Below are positions 52,930 to 61,755 of a DNA stretch of 64,000 nucleotides, piece after piece. Under the pieces are notes generated by a model. That model searched no databases, was not told the DNA's origin, and saw nothing but the letters and a program-made list of their open reading frames with translations. The translations under genes were made by a program, and so were the position numbers. Every line of letters begins with the position of its first letter. Position 1 is the stretch's first letter. Source of the DNA: PALSA-555 sp963821325 (GTDB lineage Bacteria; Actinomycetota; Acidimicrobiia; IMCC26256; PALSA-555); contig CAWGDC010000002.1 in assembly GCA_963821325.1 (NCBI GenBank), forward strand, positions 124,001 to 188,000, given 5' to 3'.

Positions 52930-53838
52930 TCAGCTCGTAGCAGCGAGGCCTTCAAGCGTCTGCAGCGCCGGTGCGAAGTAGTAGGAGCCCGTGACTGGTC
53001 GGGTGAAGTCGGTGAGCCGATCCCGAACGCCGTCTGGGGCCGTCCCGAACATTCGGGCGAGCAGCTTGTCGAATCGAGTCGGATCTCGTGAGAACGCGAC
53101 GAAGAAGAGACCGTATTCGTGGACCGTCCCATAGGGGACGCTGCGACGATAGAGCTGCAACTCTTCACCGCCCTCTTCGAATTCGACGCGTGCGATATGC
53201 GCAGTCGGCGGTTTCGTCGCATCGTCGAGCTCGATGCTGTCGGGCTTCGTGCGGCCGATGGTGCCCTCTTGTTCCTCAATGGAGAGCTCGTCGAACGCAT
53301 CGAGGTTGTGGATCCAGCGCATGGTCATTGCGAACGCGCCCCCGGCGCCGGGCTGGCCATCGGGAACGAGCGCGACCCCCGGGGCATCACCGAGGGGTGG
53401 GTTGGCGGTTCCGTCGATGAAGCCTGTGAGGTCGCGGCTGTCCTGATAGACGAAGCCGGGCTGGTCGACGGCCAGGGTCGCGACAGGGCTCAGGCAGTGG
53501 GTGATGGCTCGGGCAGCATCGAGGGCGAGATCGGGACCGGTCCCGTGAGTCCAGACCCAGAGGTCGTGCTGCGTTGCCGGCACGTTGTGGTGGTCCGTCC
53601 CCTGGATCGGGGTGAAGTCATGGAAATCGGCAAGTGGGACATCGGGCTGGAGGAGCTGCCAGAGCCTCGGGCCGACGCCGACGACCAGGTTGAAACCACC
53701 AACCGTGACCGAGGGCTCACCGAGCCGACCGATTGCCGAGCGCACGTCGGGCGCCGTCCCTCCCGCTGATAGGTCGAATTCCAGGTGGTAGTGGACTCGT
53801 GTGCCCTGGGCAAAGATGCCCGGCTGCGGGTGTGGCAC
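52930..53838 (-). CDS. DyP-type heme peroxidase
   Basis: A 302-residue B-type (YfeX-like) DyP peroxidase. The catalytic GFIDG motif with Asp142 lies in LTGFIDGTANPPLG. The proximal heme His is in TAHIARVEF, and the distal Arg is in YRRSVPYGT. It would use H2O2 to oxidise dyes, phenols or porphyrin-like compounds. The GTG at 53838 is chosen for its aagga site and because the family begins with a short PxPGIF-like segment; a longer in-frame ATG overlaps the next gene. No encapsulin-targeting partner is adjacent. Confidence 0.93.
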   Translation of the reverse strand: MPHPQPGIFAQGTRVHYHLEFDLSAGGTAPDVRSAIGRLGEPSVTVGGFNLVVGVGPRLWQLLQPDVPLADFHDFTPIQGTDHHNVPATQHDLWVWTHGTGPDLALDAARAITHCLSPVATLAVDQPGFVYQDSRDLTGFIDGTANPPLGDAPGVALVPDGQPGAGGAFAMTMRWIHNLDAFDELSIEEQEGTIGRTKPDSIELDDATKPPTAHIARVEFEEGGEELQLYRRSVPYGTVHEYGLFFVAFSRDPTRFDKLLARMFGTAPDGVRDRLTDFTRPVTGSYYFAPALQTLEGLAATS

Positions 53839-53917
53839 TGAGATGTCCTTCCCTCGGCACCTCGAATTCGGGGTGTGGTCGTCGAAAGCCAGGTGTTGAT
53901 CGTGGGCGCGGCCCTCG

Positions 53918-54547
53918 CTAGCTCTCGAGACTGAAAGGTGGATACTCATCCGTCACGAGGAGAAACGCGTACCCGAGGACCCGGTTGTTCCAACGCATCA
54001 CGCCAACGATGAAGTCGAACGCCCACTGGGGATAGCGCCCCGTGAAGAGGATGGAGAACCACGCCACGATGACGACCACGAGGCCCGCAAGGTCGAGGCC
54101 GATCAGCGCGACGTAGTGCGGGATGGCGAGCAGCCATTTCACCAGCGGCAGCCAGCGATTGAGTTGCGTCGCAGCGTCCGGATACGTCATGTCCAGATGG
54201 ACGTTTTGGTCCTCGTCGGTCGACGGATATTCGTCGCCGAGAAGAAGGAGAAACGCTCCCACTCGGTTGTGGAACCGGAGGAGGGCAAGGTTCCAGTCGA
54301 ACCACCAACGGGGATACTTCTGGCGAAAGAGGATCATAAGGAGCGGCGCCATGAACAGGAGACCGCCGGCGGCGACGAAGCCACCGCGGCTGCTACCGGC
54401 GAAGAGCCCGCCGCCGTTCACGGTCGCGAGGAGGATGGCGATCGGGATGGCGACGAAGATTTGAAAGAAGGTCGTGACACGGTTGAGCTCACGATCCGGG
54501 TAGTCGACCTTGAGGTCGATGGGATACCCATCAGCACTCGGCGGCAT
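53918..54547 (-). CDS. DUF4389 membrane protein
   Basis: A 209-residue protein with four membrane helices (FFQIFVAIPIAILLATVNGG, LLFMAPLLMILF, LVKWLLAIPHYVALIGLDLA, LVVVIVAWFSILFTG). The repeated RWWFDWNLALLRFHNRVGAF and WAFDFIVGVMRWNNRVLGYA are diagnostic of DUF4389. It is widespread in actinobacteria with unknown function. A ggagg site precedes the ATG, and the gene lies just upstream of the DyP gene. Confidence 0.85.
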   Translation of the reverse strand: MPPSADGYPIDLKVDYPDRELNRVTTFFQIFVAIPIAILLATVNGGGLFAGSSRGGFVAAGGLLFMAPLLMILFRQKYPRWWFDWNLALLRFHNRVGAFLLLLGDEYPSTDEDQNVHLDMTYPDAATQLNRWLPLVKWLLAIPHYVALIGLDLAGLVVVIVAWFSILFTGRYPQWAFDFIVGVMRWNNRVLGYAFLLVTDEYPPFSLES

Positions 54548-54753
54548 GGTTGGCCTCCATTCTCGGTGATGCTGGGGCCGACGCTGGGGTCGTCGGCTCT
54601 GCTCATCGGTCGTTGACAGCCCAGGTGCTGTGTTCTCCGCTGGACCAAGCGGAACCTACTCGTCAACCGCTCGTCGCTCGACTCTGGCGGCGGCCATTTC
54701 TCACGGGCGAGGCGATTAGGGTTCCGCACCCATCGACGAACGGGGTTACCGGC

Positions 54754-55065
54754 ATGTGGGCACAGCTCCTCACGACGCGGATGAAGCCAGGTCGGGAGGC
54801 TGACCTGCCGCGGTTGATCGACCAGTTGCGGGCGGCGGAGCAACCGGGTTCGGGCCTCGTGCGTTCGACGGCCATGCGGGATCAGAACGACCCGAGCCGG
54901 GTCTACTTCTTGGTCGTCTTCGAGAGCGAGGAGAAGGCTCGCGCGCGCGAGAGCGATCCGCGACGCCAGAAGGGGCTCGAGGCCGCGAGGGCCACCATGG
55001 CGGAGATCTTCGATGCCGCGCCTGAGTTCGTCGACCTCACCGTGGTGGACGAGTTGTCGGGTTAG
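54754..55065 (+). CDS. Antibiotic-biosynthesis-monooxygenase-like small protein
   Basis: A 103-residue protein (MWAQLLTTRMKPGREADL...). The strand-helix-strand pattern with VYFLVVFESEEKARARES is typical of dimeric alpha/beta-barrel ABM proteins. Catalytic role not proven. The ATG at 54754 is the first with family similarity. Confidence 0.7.
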   Translation: MWAQLLTTRMKPGREADLPRLIDQLRAAEQPGSGLVRSTAMRDQNDPSRVYFLVVFESEEKARARESDPRRQKGLEAARATMAEIFDAAPEFVDLTVVDELSG

Positions 55066-55127
55066 GCGCCGCCGCCTTGTTCTAGGCGGTCAGCCGGCTG
55101 GACATCGCCCCATTTGCTGAGGCCGCT

Positions 55128-55154
55128 GACTCGCGGGTTGGCAGACCGCGAGTC
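55128..55154. repeat. Palindromic intergenic repeat
   Basis: Arms gactcgcggg and accgcgagtc, spacer ttggcag; 62 bases after the ABM-like gene. Confidence 0.9.
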
Positions 55155-55237
55155 GTGCCGAGCGTCCCGAAGACGCGTACTGTTCCGCCTCGCCGACCGG
55201 CACGCCGTCGTGTTCCGCGCAAGGAGGAGGGGGCGGG

Positions 55238-55849
55238 GTGGCACAGCCGACCGAGGTCGTAACGCCCACGGTTCCAGACGTCCCGGCAGCCGAGGCACCG
55301 CAGATCCAGATCGTGCCACTGCGAGGACTGCCGATCGTCGGTGTCCTCGTGGTGATGCTCATCTTGTCGATCTCCCAGAACTGGAGATGGGGGCTCGACT
55401 TCTTTCACGTCGCCGGAGGCGGGATCTGGACGGCCGTCGATCTGTTCGTGGGACTCGTGATTGGGCCCATCCTTGGTCGCCTGTCCATTCAGGCACGGAT
55501 GGAGTTCTCTGCGCGCTTCATGCCGAAGATGGTCCTGCTCATGCCGACGGTCGTGCTCATGACCCTCGCGGCTGGGTTCCAGCTCGCGATAAAGCTGGGC
55601 AACCTGGCACCGGGCAGCCCGAACCACCTGTGGCTCATGGCGTCCTTCGCCATCGTCGGTGTGATGGCGGCGATCGCGCTCGGCGTGCTCGAGCCGGCGA
55701 ACATCGCCGTGCTCTTTGAGCTGAGAAAACCCAAGCCGAACGGAGAGCTGATCGGAACGTTGATGAAGCGGTTCATCTACACCGCTGGGATCCTGGGCCT
55801 GATGCAGGTCGCAACCCTCGTGGTCATGACGCGGGTGGCGACGCAATGA
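55238..55849 (+). CDS. Integral membrane protein, first of a coupled pair
   Basis: A 203-residue protein from a GTG with a strong aggagg-rich upstream region. After a Pro-rich N-terminus there are four to five helices (PIVGVLVVMLILSI, WTAVDLFVGLVIGPIL, MVLLMPTVVLMTLAAGF, LMASFAIVGVMAAIALGVL). The FFHVAGGGIWTAVDLFVG segment recalls DUF2269/CopD-like membrane proteins, but the match is loose. Its TGA overlaps the next gene's ATG. Confidence 0.75.
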   Translation: MAQPTEVVTPTVPDVPAAEAPQIQIVPLRGLPIVGVLVVMLILSISQNWRWGLDFFHVAGGGIWTAVDLFVGLVIGPILGRLSIQARMEFSARFMPKMVLLMPTVVLMTLAAGFQLAIKLGNLAPGSPNHLWLMASFAIVGVMAAIALGVLEPANIAVLFELRKPKPNGELIGTLMKRFIYTAGILGLMQVATLVVMTRVATQ

Positions 55850-56268
55850 GTGTCGAGACAGCTGAATCGGAGCTGACACCCGTCGGCCGTGAACTTCCCC
55901 CGGTCGTGCAGGTCACCATCGGATCGCTGATCCTGGCGATCATCGGCGGGATCTATATGGCCGCATACTTTCCGAGCCGACCCCCGCTCGGCATCCCGAT
56001 CGGCGTCCTGATTGCGAGCATGCTGCTGCTCGGCGCGGGCGCCGGCATGCTGCTCGGAGTGAGTGACTTCGGGTGGAAGGCGTTTCGACTCGTGGGGTTC
56101 TGGACCCTTGCGGCCTACGTGCTCCAGGCGGGGATGATCGGGTATGCCTTCATCCACAACGGCGCATCGGGTGCGCCGTTGGTTGTGATCATCCTGTTGC
56201 TTGTTGTCTTCGCCGTCTCGGTTCCGCTCATGATCAGCTTTACGGTTGGCCGCCACCAGGCGGAGTAG
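55846..56268 (+). CDS. Integral membrane protein, second of a coupled pair
   Basis: A 140-residue protein with four membrane helices (VTIGSLILAIIGGIYMAAYF, GVLIASMLLLGAGAGMLLG, AFRLVGFWTLAAYVLQ, LVVIILLLVVFAVSVPLMIS). It is translationally coupled to the preceding membrane protein by an ATGA overlap, so the two probably form a complex. No cofactor motif or function recognised. Confidence 0.75.
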   Translation: MSVETAESELTPVGRELPPVVQVTIGSLILAIIGGIYMAAYFPSRPPLGIPIGVLIASMLLLGAGAGMLLGVSDFGWKAFRLVGFWTLAAYVLQAGMIGYAFIHNGASGAPLVVIILLLVVFAVSVPLMISFTVGRHQAE

Positions 56269-56304
56269 CAGAGTTCCGGTGAACGCGTCTCGCAAGCGAG
56301 ACAC

Positions 56305-56331
56305 GACTCGCGATCTCGCAGATTACGAGTG
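56305..56331. repeat. Palindromic intergenic repeat, degenerate
   Basis: Arms gactcgcgat and attacgagtg, spacer ctcgcag. Confidence 0.65.
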
Positions 56332-56346
56332 AAGCGGCTTCTTCCC

Positions 56347-56373
56347 GACTCTCGGTGTAGCTGACCCCGAGTC
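56347..56373. repeat. Palindromic intergenic repeat
   Basis: Arms gactctcggt and accccgagtc; close to the perfect hairpin at 56379. Confidence 0.7.
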
Positions 56374-56378
56374 GAGAC

Positions 56379-56398
56379 GATCATCCGAAGATGATCGC
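56379..56398. terminator. Perfect hairpin between convergent genes
   Basis: CGATCATC and GATGATCG flank a CGAA loop between the convergent membrane-protein and stress-protein genes. There is no T-run after it, so intrinsic termination is uncertain. It could also be a protein-binding palindrome. Confidence 0.35.
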
Positions 56399-56442
56399 CT
56401 GCGGAGAGCGGCCGAACGAGTCACGCGCCACGGGCTTGAGCC

Positions 56443-56898
56443 TCATCCGGTGTCTGCGATGAGAAGGCTGCAGGGTGCGCGATGCGACACGCTGTTCGGA
56501 ACGCTTCCCAGAACGCGACGACCACCCTGCATGCCACGATTCCCGACGACAATCAGGTCGGCGCGGACGTTCTCGGCGACGTCGCACAGGACGTCGGCTG
56601 GGCTTCCGACCCGGGCATGGGTCTCAATGCGCGACGCCGTATGCGCGACCGAGTCGGCAGCCCGTTTGAGGACTTCCTCGCGGCCCTTGATGGCGTCATC
56701 GTCCCCTTGTGCTGCGAGAGCACCGGTTCCGGTCATGCTCGTCTCCGCCAGCGCGACGGCAGTACGGGATACGCCCTTGCCAACGCTCACGATATGCAGG
56801 ACGGCTCCATCCGTTGCCGCCGCCAGCTCCCCGGCCATCAGCACCGCGCGCGCAGCGGTGTCCGATCCGTCAGTGCCGACGACAATCGTCTTGAACAT
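56443..56898 (-). CDS. Universal stress protein (ATP-binding type)
   Basis: A 151-residue single USP domain. The N-terminal VVGTDGSDTA and the ATP-binding GNRGMQGGRRVLGSVPNSV (G-2x-G-9x-G-S type) are intact, followed by PCSLLIAD. Such proteins act in starvation, hypoxia or redox stress. The ATG at 56898 has gggagg upstream; a long in-frame extension lacks coding character. Confidence 0.92.
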   Translation of the reverse strand: MFKTIVVGTDGSDTAARAVLMAGELAAATDGAVLHIVSVGKGVSRTAVALAETSMTGTGALAAQGDDDAIKGREEVLKRAADSVAHTASRIETHARVGSPADVLCDVAENVRADLIVVGNRGMQGGRRVLGSVPNSVSHRAPCSLLIADTG

Positions 56899-57038
56899 TG
56901 CTCGGGGCCTCCCCGCGATCGGGCGATACGAAATTAGCTGTCCAGCGCCCGCAAGGCCGCCGTCGGAGCTGATCGGCTCGGGGTGCTGAGTTGGCTGGCG
57001 AGAGTCCCGTTCGTGTCTACGGTGGAGGACGCCAAACG

Positions 57039-57401
57039 TCACTTCGGACTTGCGTAGTTGGCCATGCCTGAGAAGTCGACCACGACGCAAGGCTCCTCGC
57101 CCAACGTCCAGCCATCGTGACCCGGCGGAACGTACATCACATCGCCAGGGCCGAATTCGAGTTCGGTTCCATCGTCCATGACGACCTTCTGGCGTCCGGA
57201 AATGACATAGCCGAGGTGTGGGGCCTGACAACTGGCCGTGCCGGCGATCGGCTTGACGTGCGCGGACCACTTCCAGCCGGGTTCGAACGTCGCGCGGCCG
57301 ACCACGCCGCCACCCAGGTTCACGAGGTCGACTTTGCCCTTGTCCTGAAATGAGCGGGTCTCGTCCGGTTGTTCGAAACGCTTGCGCTCGACCTGTGCCA
57401 T
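57039..57401 (-). CDS. Cupin-domain protein
   Basis: A 120-residue single-domain cupin. The first cupin motif region is ASCQAPHLGYVISGRQKVVM and the second is GPGDVMYVPPGHDGW. Only some of the usual metal His/Glu ligands are visible (HLGYV and GHDGW). It may bind a metal or small molecule; no neighbours suggest which. Confidence 0.85.
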   Translation of the reverse strand: MAQVERKRFEQPDETRSFQDKGKVDLVNLGGGVVGRATFEPGWKWSAHVKPIAGTASCQAPHLGYVISGRQKVVMDDGTELEFGPGDVMYVPPGHDGWTLGEEPCVVVDFSGMANYASPK

Positions 57402-57551
57402 TATCGAGTCCTCTCGCTCCGTCGCCTGGTATTGACCCTTCTACCGCGGGCATGGATGGGGGGCAACCCCCACTCGGCTGCTGCCCGATATGCGCGACTG
57501 CCCATGTGTCGGGCTCTGGTCGGACGATGGACTCGCGCGTAAGTTGAGATC

Positions 57552-58017
57552 GTGAGCGACGTCCAACGGCGCAATGCCGAGATCCTTCGCCAGATCCGGG
57601 TCAGGCGGGACGAGCTGTACGAATCGATCCTCGGCCTCGAGCGCGCAGTGAGCGCACCTTCGCAAGGACGGGTCCTCGAGCTGGGCGCGCGGCGCGGCCG
57701 ACCGTGTCGAACAGCTCGGAGCCGCCTTCAAGAAGCACGTCGCCATCACCGAGGACGACGGTGGGCTGTTCGACGACGTCATGGACCAGGCGCCCCGTCT
57801 TGCCCACGCCATCGCAGAGCTTCGGCGAGATCACGAAGCGCTGCGGTCTCTGCTCGATGATGCGGAGCGCTCGACGCAGGACCTCCACGATGTCGATGGG
57901 GTCGAGAGGACGAGGACCAGATTGCTCGATCTCATCCTCGAGCTGCTCGAGCATCGTCATCGTGGATCCGAGCTCGTGTATGACGCCTACGACGTCGATC
58001 TCGGAGCCGGTGACTAA
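57552..58017 (+). pseudogene. Hemerythrin-like protein with frameshift
   Basis: The N-terminus (VSDVQRRNAEILRQIRVRRD...) reads from the GTG 57552 to about 57680. After one extra C near 57681 the other frame continues WARGAADRVEQLGAAFKKHV and VMDQAPRLAHAIAELRRDHE to 58017. The joined ~154-residue product is all-helical, with scattered His/Glu (LRRDHEAL, LLEHRHRGSELVYDAYDVD) like hemerythrin/HHE-type proteins, which bind a di-iron or divalent metal site. Either a decayed gene or a base-call error. Confidence 0.65.
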
Positions 58018-58043
58018 GAGCCTCGAGAACGCGGAGCCGGCGA

Positions 58044-58334
58044 TCACCTCTTTCTCTTCGAGGCAAGCACCGCGTCCTTGAACGCCTTCAGAGGAACGAT
58101 TCTGGCCTTCCGGGAGGCCGCGATCTTGATCGCTTCTCCGGTCTGGGGATTGCGGCCCATCCGGGCAGCACGCTCGACTCTGGAGAACTTGGCGAAGCCA
58201 CTAATCACGACGGGCTCGCCGCTTGCGACCCGATCGGTGATCACATCAATCAGCGATCCGAGGAATGTGTCGGCCGCTCGTCGATCCGTTCCCAGATCAT
58301 CCGCGATCGCAGTCGCTAACTCTTTCCGGTTCAT
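58044..58334 (-). CDS. HU-family DNA-binding protein
   Basis: A 96-residue HU/IHF protein of normal length: MNRKELATAIADDLG, VVISGFAKFSRVERAARMGR, and NPQTGEAIKI with the intercalating Pro at the tip of the DNA-binding arm. A Lys/Arg tail ends the chain. It bends and compacts DNA and is a housekeeping nucleoid protein. AGGAGA lies just before the ATG. Confidence 0.95.
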   Translation of the reverse strand: MNRKELATAIADDLGTDRRAADTFLGSLIDVITDRVASGEPVVISGFAKFSRVERAARMGRNPQTGEAIKIAASRKARIVPLKAFKDAVLASKRKR

Positions 58335-58727
58335 ATCTCCTGCTTAGCACGGCAACCACGCGAAAGAAGACCCGAAGGCCGGCGCCGGCGCCGGCACCGG
58401 CTGCTAGACGTCGTGCCCTGCGACTGACTGGGAGCCCAAGCGGGTGCGCGGGCCCCGGGCGATATGTGAAGGTTGCGCTCGGCCGTCGAGCCGCCACGGT
58501 CCTCGAGGAGACACCCGGCATTCGACTCGCGATCGTGGCAACCGCGAGTCGCGAGGGTCAGCCGGTAGGCGCAAGCTCGGAGCCTCGATCGCAGTTCAGC
58601 AGACCGCAGGCCGGCCAGCGGGGCCGAAGCTGCATCCACCACCATGCCAGACCGGTAGCGTCACCCCGCCCGGGATCGGCGGGTCGCCCCTGACCCACGG
58701 CGACGCCGGGCGTGAGGAGCAGCGCGG
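58335..58727. other. Divergent gap with one palindromic repeat
   Basis: It holds the repeat at 58524-58550 and a low-complexity gccggcgccggc run near 58380-58400. No gene was seen. Confidence 0.5.
58524..58550. repeat. Palindromic intergenic repeat
   Basis: Arms gactcgcgat and accgcgagtc, spacer cgtggca; divergent gap. Confidence 0.9.
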
Positions 58728-59564
58728 GTGGAGGAGCTCACGGGACGGGTCGCGGTGGTCACCGGGGCCGCGAGTGGGATCGGTCTCGCGCTCGCCCGCG
58801 CCTTCGCGGCCGAAGACATGCGCCTCGTGCTGGCCGACGTGGAGGAAGAGTCCCTCAACACCGCGGTGAGCACCCTCGCCCGATCCGGGGCAGAGGTTCT
58901 GGGCGTTCCAACCGATGTGTCCCTCTTCGAGTCGGTTGAAGCCCTCGCGGCACAGACCTACGAGCACTTTGGAGCCGCGCACGTGGTGTGCAATAACGCG
59001 GGCGTCGCAGCGCCCGGCGACCCTTGGCAAGGGCCGCTCTCGCTCTGGGAGTGGATGCTTGCCGTGAACCTCTGGGGCGTCGTCCACGGGGTCCGGGCGT
59101 TCCTTCCCTTGCTCTTCGCTCAGGACGAGGGCCATATCGTCAACACCGCGTCGGCCGCGGGGCTGCGCGCCCGACCGCATCTCGCACCGTACGTCGCGTC
59201 CAAGTTCGCGGTTGTCGGGCTGAGCGAGTCCCTGTTCCAGGATCTCGCGCTTCGTCCAACCCGCGTCGGAGTGTCGGTGTTGTGCCCGACCGGGGTGCGG
59301 ACCCGCATCCTGGACGGGGATCGCAACTGGCTGCGCCGGTTCGGCGCTGTCCCGGAACGCAGCCCCGAAGAGCAAGCGCGTCACGAGCTGGCCGCGCAGG
59401 GGATCGCGAACGCCGCCGATCCTGATGATGTCGCGGCCGCCGTCGTCGATGCGGTGCGCACCGGGCGGTTCTGGGTGATCCCTGAGCCGCTGACGCTCGA
59501 CGAGCTGGAGGAACGGACCCAAGGCGCTCGCGCCGGCCGCAACCCGCCGCTGCCGCGGCACTGA
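58728..59564 (+). CDS. Short-chain dehydrogenase/reductase
   Basis: A 278-residue SDR from a GTG: VTGAASGIGLALA cofactor motif, CNNAGVAAPG, catalytic Ser in NTASAAGL, and YVASK (Tyr/Lys). Its length and the C-terminal LDELEERTQG are typical of uncharacterised actinobacterial SDRs. It is divergent from the HU gene. Substrate unknown. Confidence 0.92.
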   Translation: MEELTGRVAVVTGAASGIGLALARAFAAEDMRLVLADVEEESLNTAVSTLARSGAEVLGVPTDVSLFESVEALAAQTYEHFGAAHVVCNNAGVAAPGDPWQGPLSLWEWMLAVNLWGVVHGVRAFLPLLFAQDEGHIVNTASAAGLRARPHLAPYVASKFAVVGLSESLFQDLALRPTRVGVSVLCPTGVRTRILDGDRNWLRRFGAVPERSPEEQARHELAAQGIANAADPDDVAAAVVDAVRTGRFWVIPEPLTLDELEERTQGARAGRNPPLPRH

Positions 59565-60066
59565 CGCGCGTGAGGCGTACCGTGCTGACTCGGTAGCCCT
59601 CGAAATCGGGGGGCACGCTGTGGACCGGATGCTTCGCGTGCGTCACCGCTCTCGGAAGCTGGCTGAGCGCCGCCAACGATCAGGTCCCGGCCTGGATCGC
59701 GGCTCGGTCTGCGGTATCGCCGCGCCCTCAACGTCTGGGGGCCTACCCGCCACCTTCCCCGGCTGCCGAATAGCGGGCGGGCGCGGGTCCGCTGTGTCGG
59801 CGGTTTGGTGCTCACCGCGTCCATCTACGAAAGAGGGCCGGCGGGGCCCGTCGGAAACGCAAGCATGCCGAGCCTCGGCCGGGGGGCGGATCAGCCCTCG
59901 ACTGGGCCGAGACGAGCCCCTCATCCCCTCGATCGATCGTCTGGTCTTCCCCTGCACCTGTCGGCGCCATCGGCTTCGCGGGCATGCTCTGGTCTCCTTC
60001 GTCCCTGGGAGCGGTGCGTTCATGAGGCCGTTGGCGACGCGAACTGCATCCTCGTATGGTTGGCGC
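59565..60066. other. 502-base gap with no recognised content
   Basis: No family-like coding frame, no palindromic repeat copy. Just before the next ATG the sequence TATGGT sits 12 bases upstream, compatible with a -10 element of a leaderless transcript. Confidence 0.4.
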
Positions 60067-60516
60067 ATGCCGACCGACTTGCAGCTCAAGGCCATGAACA
60101 CGATTCACCGGACACTGCTCAAGGTCAGTGCCGGACGGCTCGGATGGCGGGCCGGTGGCATGCCCGTGCTCGAGCTCACGACAACGGGACGGAAGAGCGG
60201 CGAGCCGCGGACAGTCATGCTGACGTCGCCGGTCCAGCAGGGCAACGCGATCGTGATCGTCGCGTCCCGCGGCGGCGACGACCAGCACCCTGCCTGGTTC
60301 CTCAACCTGCGCGATCACCCCGACGTCGAGGTTGCGTTCGCCGGCAAGCCAAGGGAATCGATGCGGGCCCGAGTAGCGACTGCTGAGGAGCGGGCCGAGC
60401 TATGGCCCCGGGTGACGAGCGCCTACAAGGGGTACGCGAACTATCAGACCAAGACGGAGCGTGAGATCCCGCTCGTCATGCTCGAGTCCGCCAGCGGCAC
60501 CGCGGGTTCGTCGTAG
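60067..60516 (+). CDS. Deazaflavin (F420)-dependent nitroreductase-fold protein
   Basis: A 149-residue protein of the DDN family. RAGGMPVLELTTTGRKSGEP, NAIVIVASRGGDDQHPAWF and LNLRDHPDVEV are the conserved F420-binding segments. The C-terminus PLVMLE is also typical. The family reduces or oxidises small substrates with F420. The ATG at 60067 has no ribosome-binding site but a -10-like hexamer nearby, so a leaderless mRNA is possible. Confidence 0.9.
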   Translation: MPTDLQLKAMNTIHRTLLKVSAGRLGWRAGGMPVLELTTTGRKSGEPRTVMLTSPVQQGNAIVIVASRGGDDQHPAWFLNLRDHPDVEVAFAGKPRESMRARVATAEERAELWPRVTSAYKGYANYQTKTEREIPLVMLESASGTAGSS

Positions 60517-60534
60517 GCAATTCGAGCAGCGGGT

Positions 60535-60561
60535 GACTCGCGGTTGACCCGACCGCGCGTC
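60535..60561. repeat. Palindromic intergenic repeat
   Basis: Arms gactcgcggt and accgcgcgtc, spacer tgacccg; 18 bases after the F420 gene. Confidence 0.88.
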
Positions 60562-60620
60562 GCGGCGACCGACGGCATCGTGATATCGGACAACGACGCG
60601 GACTCGCAGACGGTCAACGC

Positions 60621-60812
60621 TCAGGAAACGTCATCCTTCGGCCTCTTGAAGAGGACGGCGACGGTCCCGTCGCCGAGTTGGGTCATACCAACGGCTTCCC
60701 AACCGAGCCTTCCCTCGCGATTGAGAGCGGTGACGGCAGCTGATTCCCCCAGGGCCTTCTTCGGCTCGTGAAATGCTGGAAGAGCAATGATCAGGTACTC
60801 CCAGGTCACCAC
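60621..60812 (-). CDS. Small DUF4177-like protein
   Basis: A 63-residue protein (VVTWEYLIIALPAFHEP... ending VLFKRPKDDVS) from a GTG. The pattern W-E-Y-x-I, N-x-x-G-x-x-G-W-E-x-V-G, then a final strand VAVLFKRP is characteristic of DUF4177-type proteins. Function unknown. Confidence 0.7.
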   Translation of the reverse strand: MVTWEYLIIALPAFHEPKKALGESAAVTALNREGRLGWEAVGMTQLGDGTVAVLFKRPKDDVS

Positions 60813-60987
60813 ACGACCATTCTGTCATCCTGGTCGGATGCCGAGCGCGTGGCGCACGGCTCTGCGACGACGATTCACACAAGGACCTGTGACAATGAGG
60901 CTGACGGGCGTGGGGTCACATAGCGCCCACCGAGCCATGCTCCGCCAAACTCCAGCCCGTTCGAAAGACCGATGAAGAAGAGGTTTC

Positions 60988-61143
60988 ATGATGGCCGACT
61001 CGGACAGTGTGCAAGCCAAGCTCCTCGACAAGATCGAGGAGGCCCTCGGTAAGGCGCAGACGCCGGCGGCGTTGCTTGCTCTCGCGGAGGCGTTTGCCTG
61101 GGTCTCGGCGCCCGCGCAGCCCCACGGGGGCGGCAAGAACTGA
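60988..61143 (+). CDS. Small helical protein, 51 residues
   Basis: A double ATG with aagagg six bases upstream. The product (MMADSDSVQAKLLDKIEEA..., ending HGGGKN) is a single amphipathic helix with alanine/leucine periodicity. No family recognised; called for its good start signal and amino-acid composition. Confidence 0.5.
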   Translation: MMADSDSVQAKLLDKIEEALGKAQTPAALLALAEAFAWVSAPAQPHGGGKN

Positions 61144-61345
61144 TCCGACTGCCTGCCACGAACGTGCCGGCACGCTGAGACGTCGCCGCCAGCTGGTTGG
61201 CGCAGCACCTCGAGCCTGTGAGCGGCCAAGGATCCCGCCGTGGCGCGTTCGCTGCGGCTCGCGGTCTGCAAGCCGGCGGCCGGAGGAGCGAGGACCACCA
61301 CCGCCGACATGGATCGCTTCGGCAGTGGTGGTCGCTACGGTCGTA

Positions 61346-61597
61346 TTACCTGAGCGGTTCGTGGCTGGTGACCTGCCGGCCGAGCGCCTTGTGGTCCCGG
61401 TGCCAGCGGAAGAGCATCACGGTCCGGACCACCGCCATCACGCCGATGATCCCGCCGATGACCACCGATCCGTTCGCGAGCAGGACCACCGCGAGCAGTC
61501 CGGAGAGGCCAACCAGGCCCCAGTGCATCCGCAGCATGGACTGCCGCGATCGGCGATGCTCGCCCATCGGGTTGTTCCCGCTCATCGTGCTTGCCAT
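61346..61597 (-). CDS. Small two-helix membrane protein
   Basis: An 83-residue protein with two membrane helices (WGLVGLSGLLAVVLLANGS and VVIGGIIGVMAVVRTVMLF). The ATG at 61597 follows a GGAAGGGAG site. Function unknown. Confidence 0.7.
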   Translation of the reverse strand: MASTMSGNNPMGEHRRSRQSMLRMHWGLVGLSGLLAVVLLANGSVVIGGIIGVMAVVRTVMLFRWHRDHKALGRQVTSHEPLR

Positions 61598-61755
61598 TTC
61601 GCACTCCCTTCCTCGATCTCTCAGCTCGATGGTGTGCCAGCCAGCACCCAAACCGGTCACGCCTGTGTTATGAACTCGCGAGGCCGACCTCCGAGGTCCG
61701 GCGACCCCACGGCCGGTGACCTGACCCGGGCCGGGCTGGTGAGGACCCAGATCCC

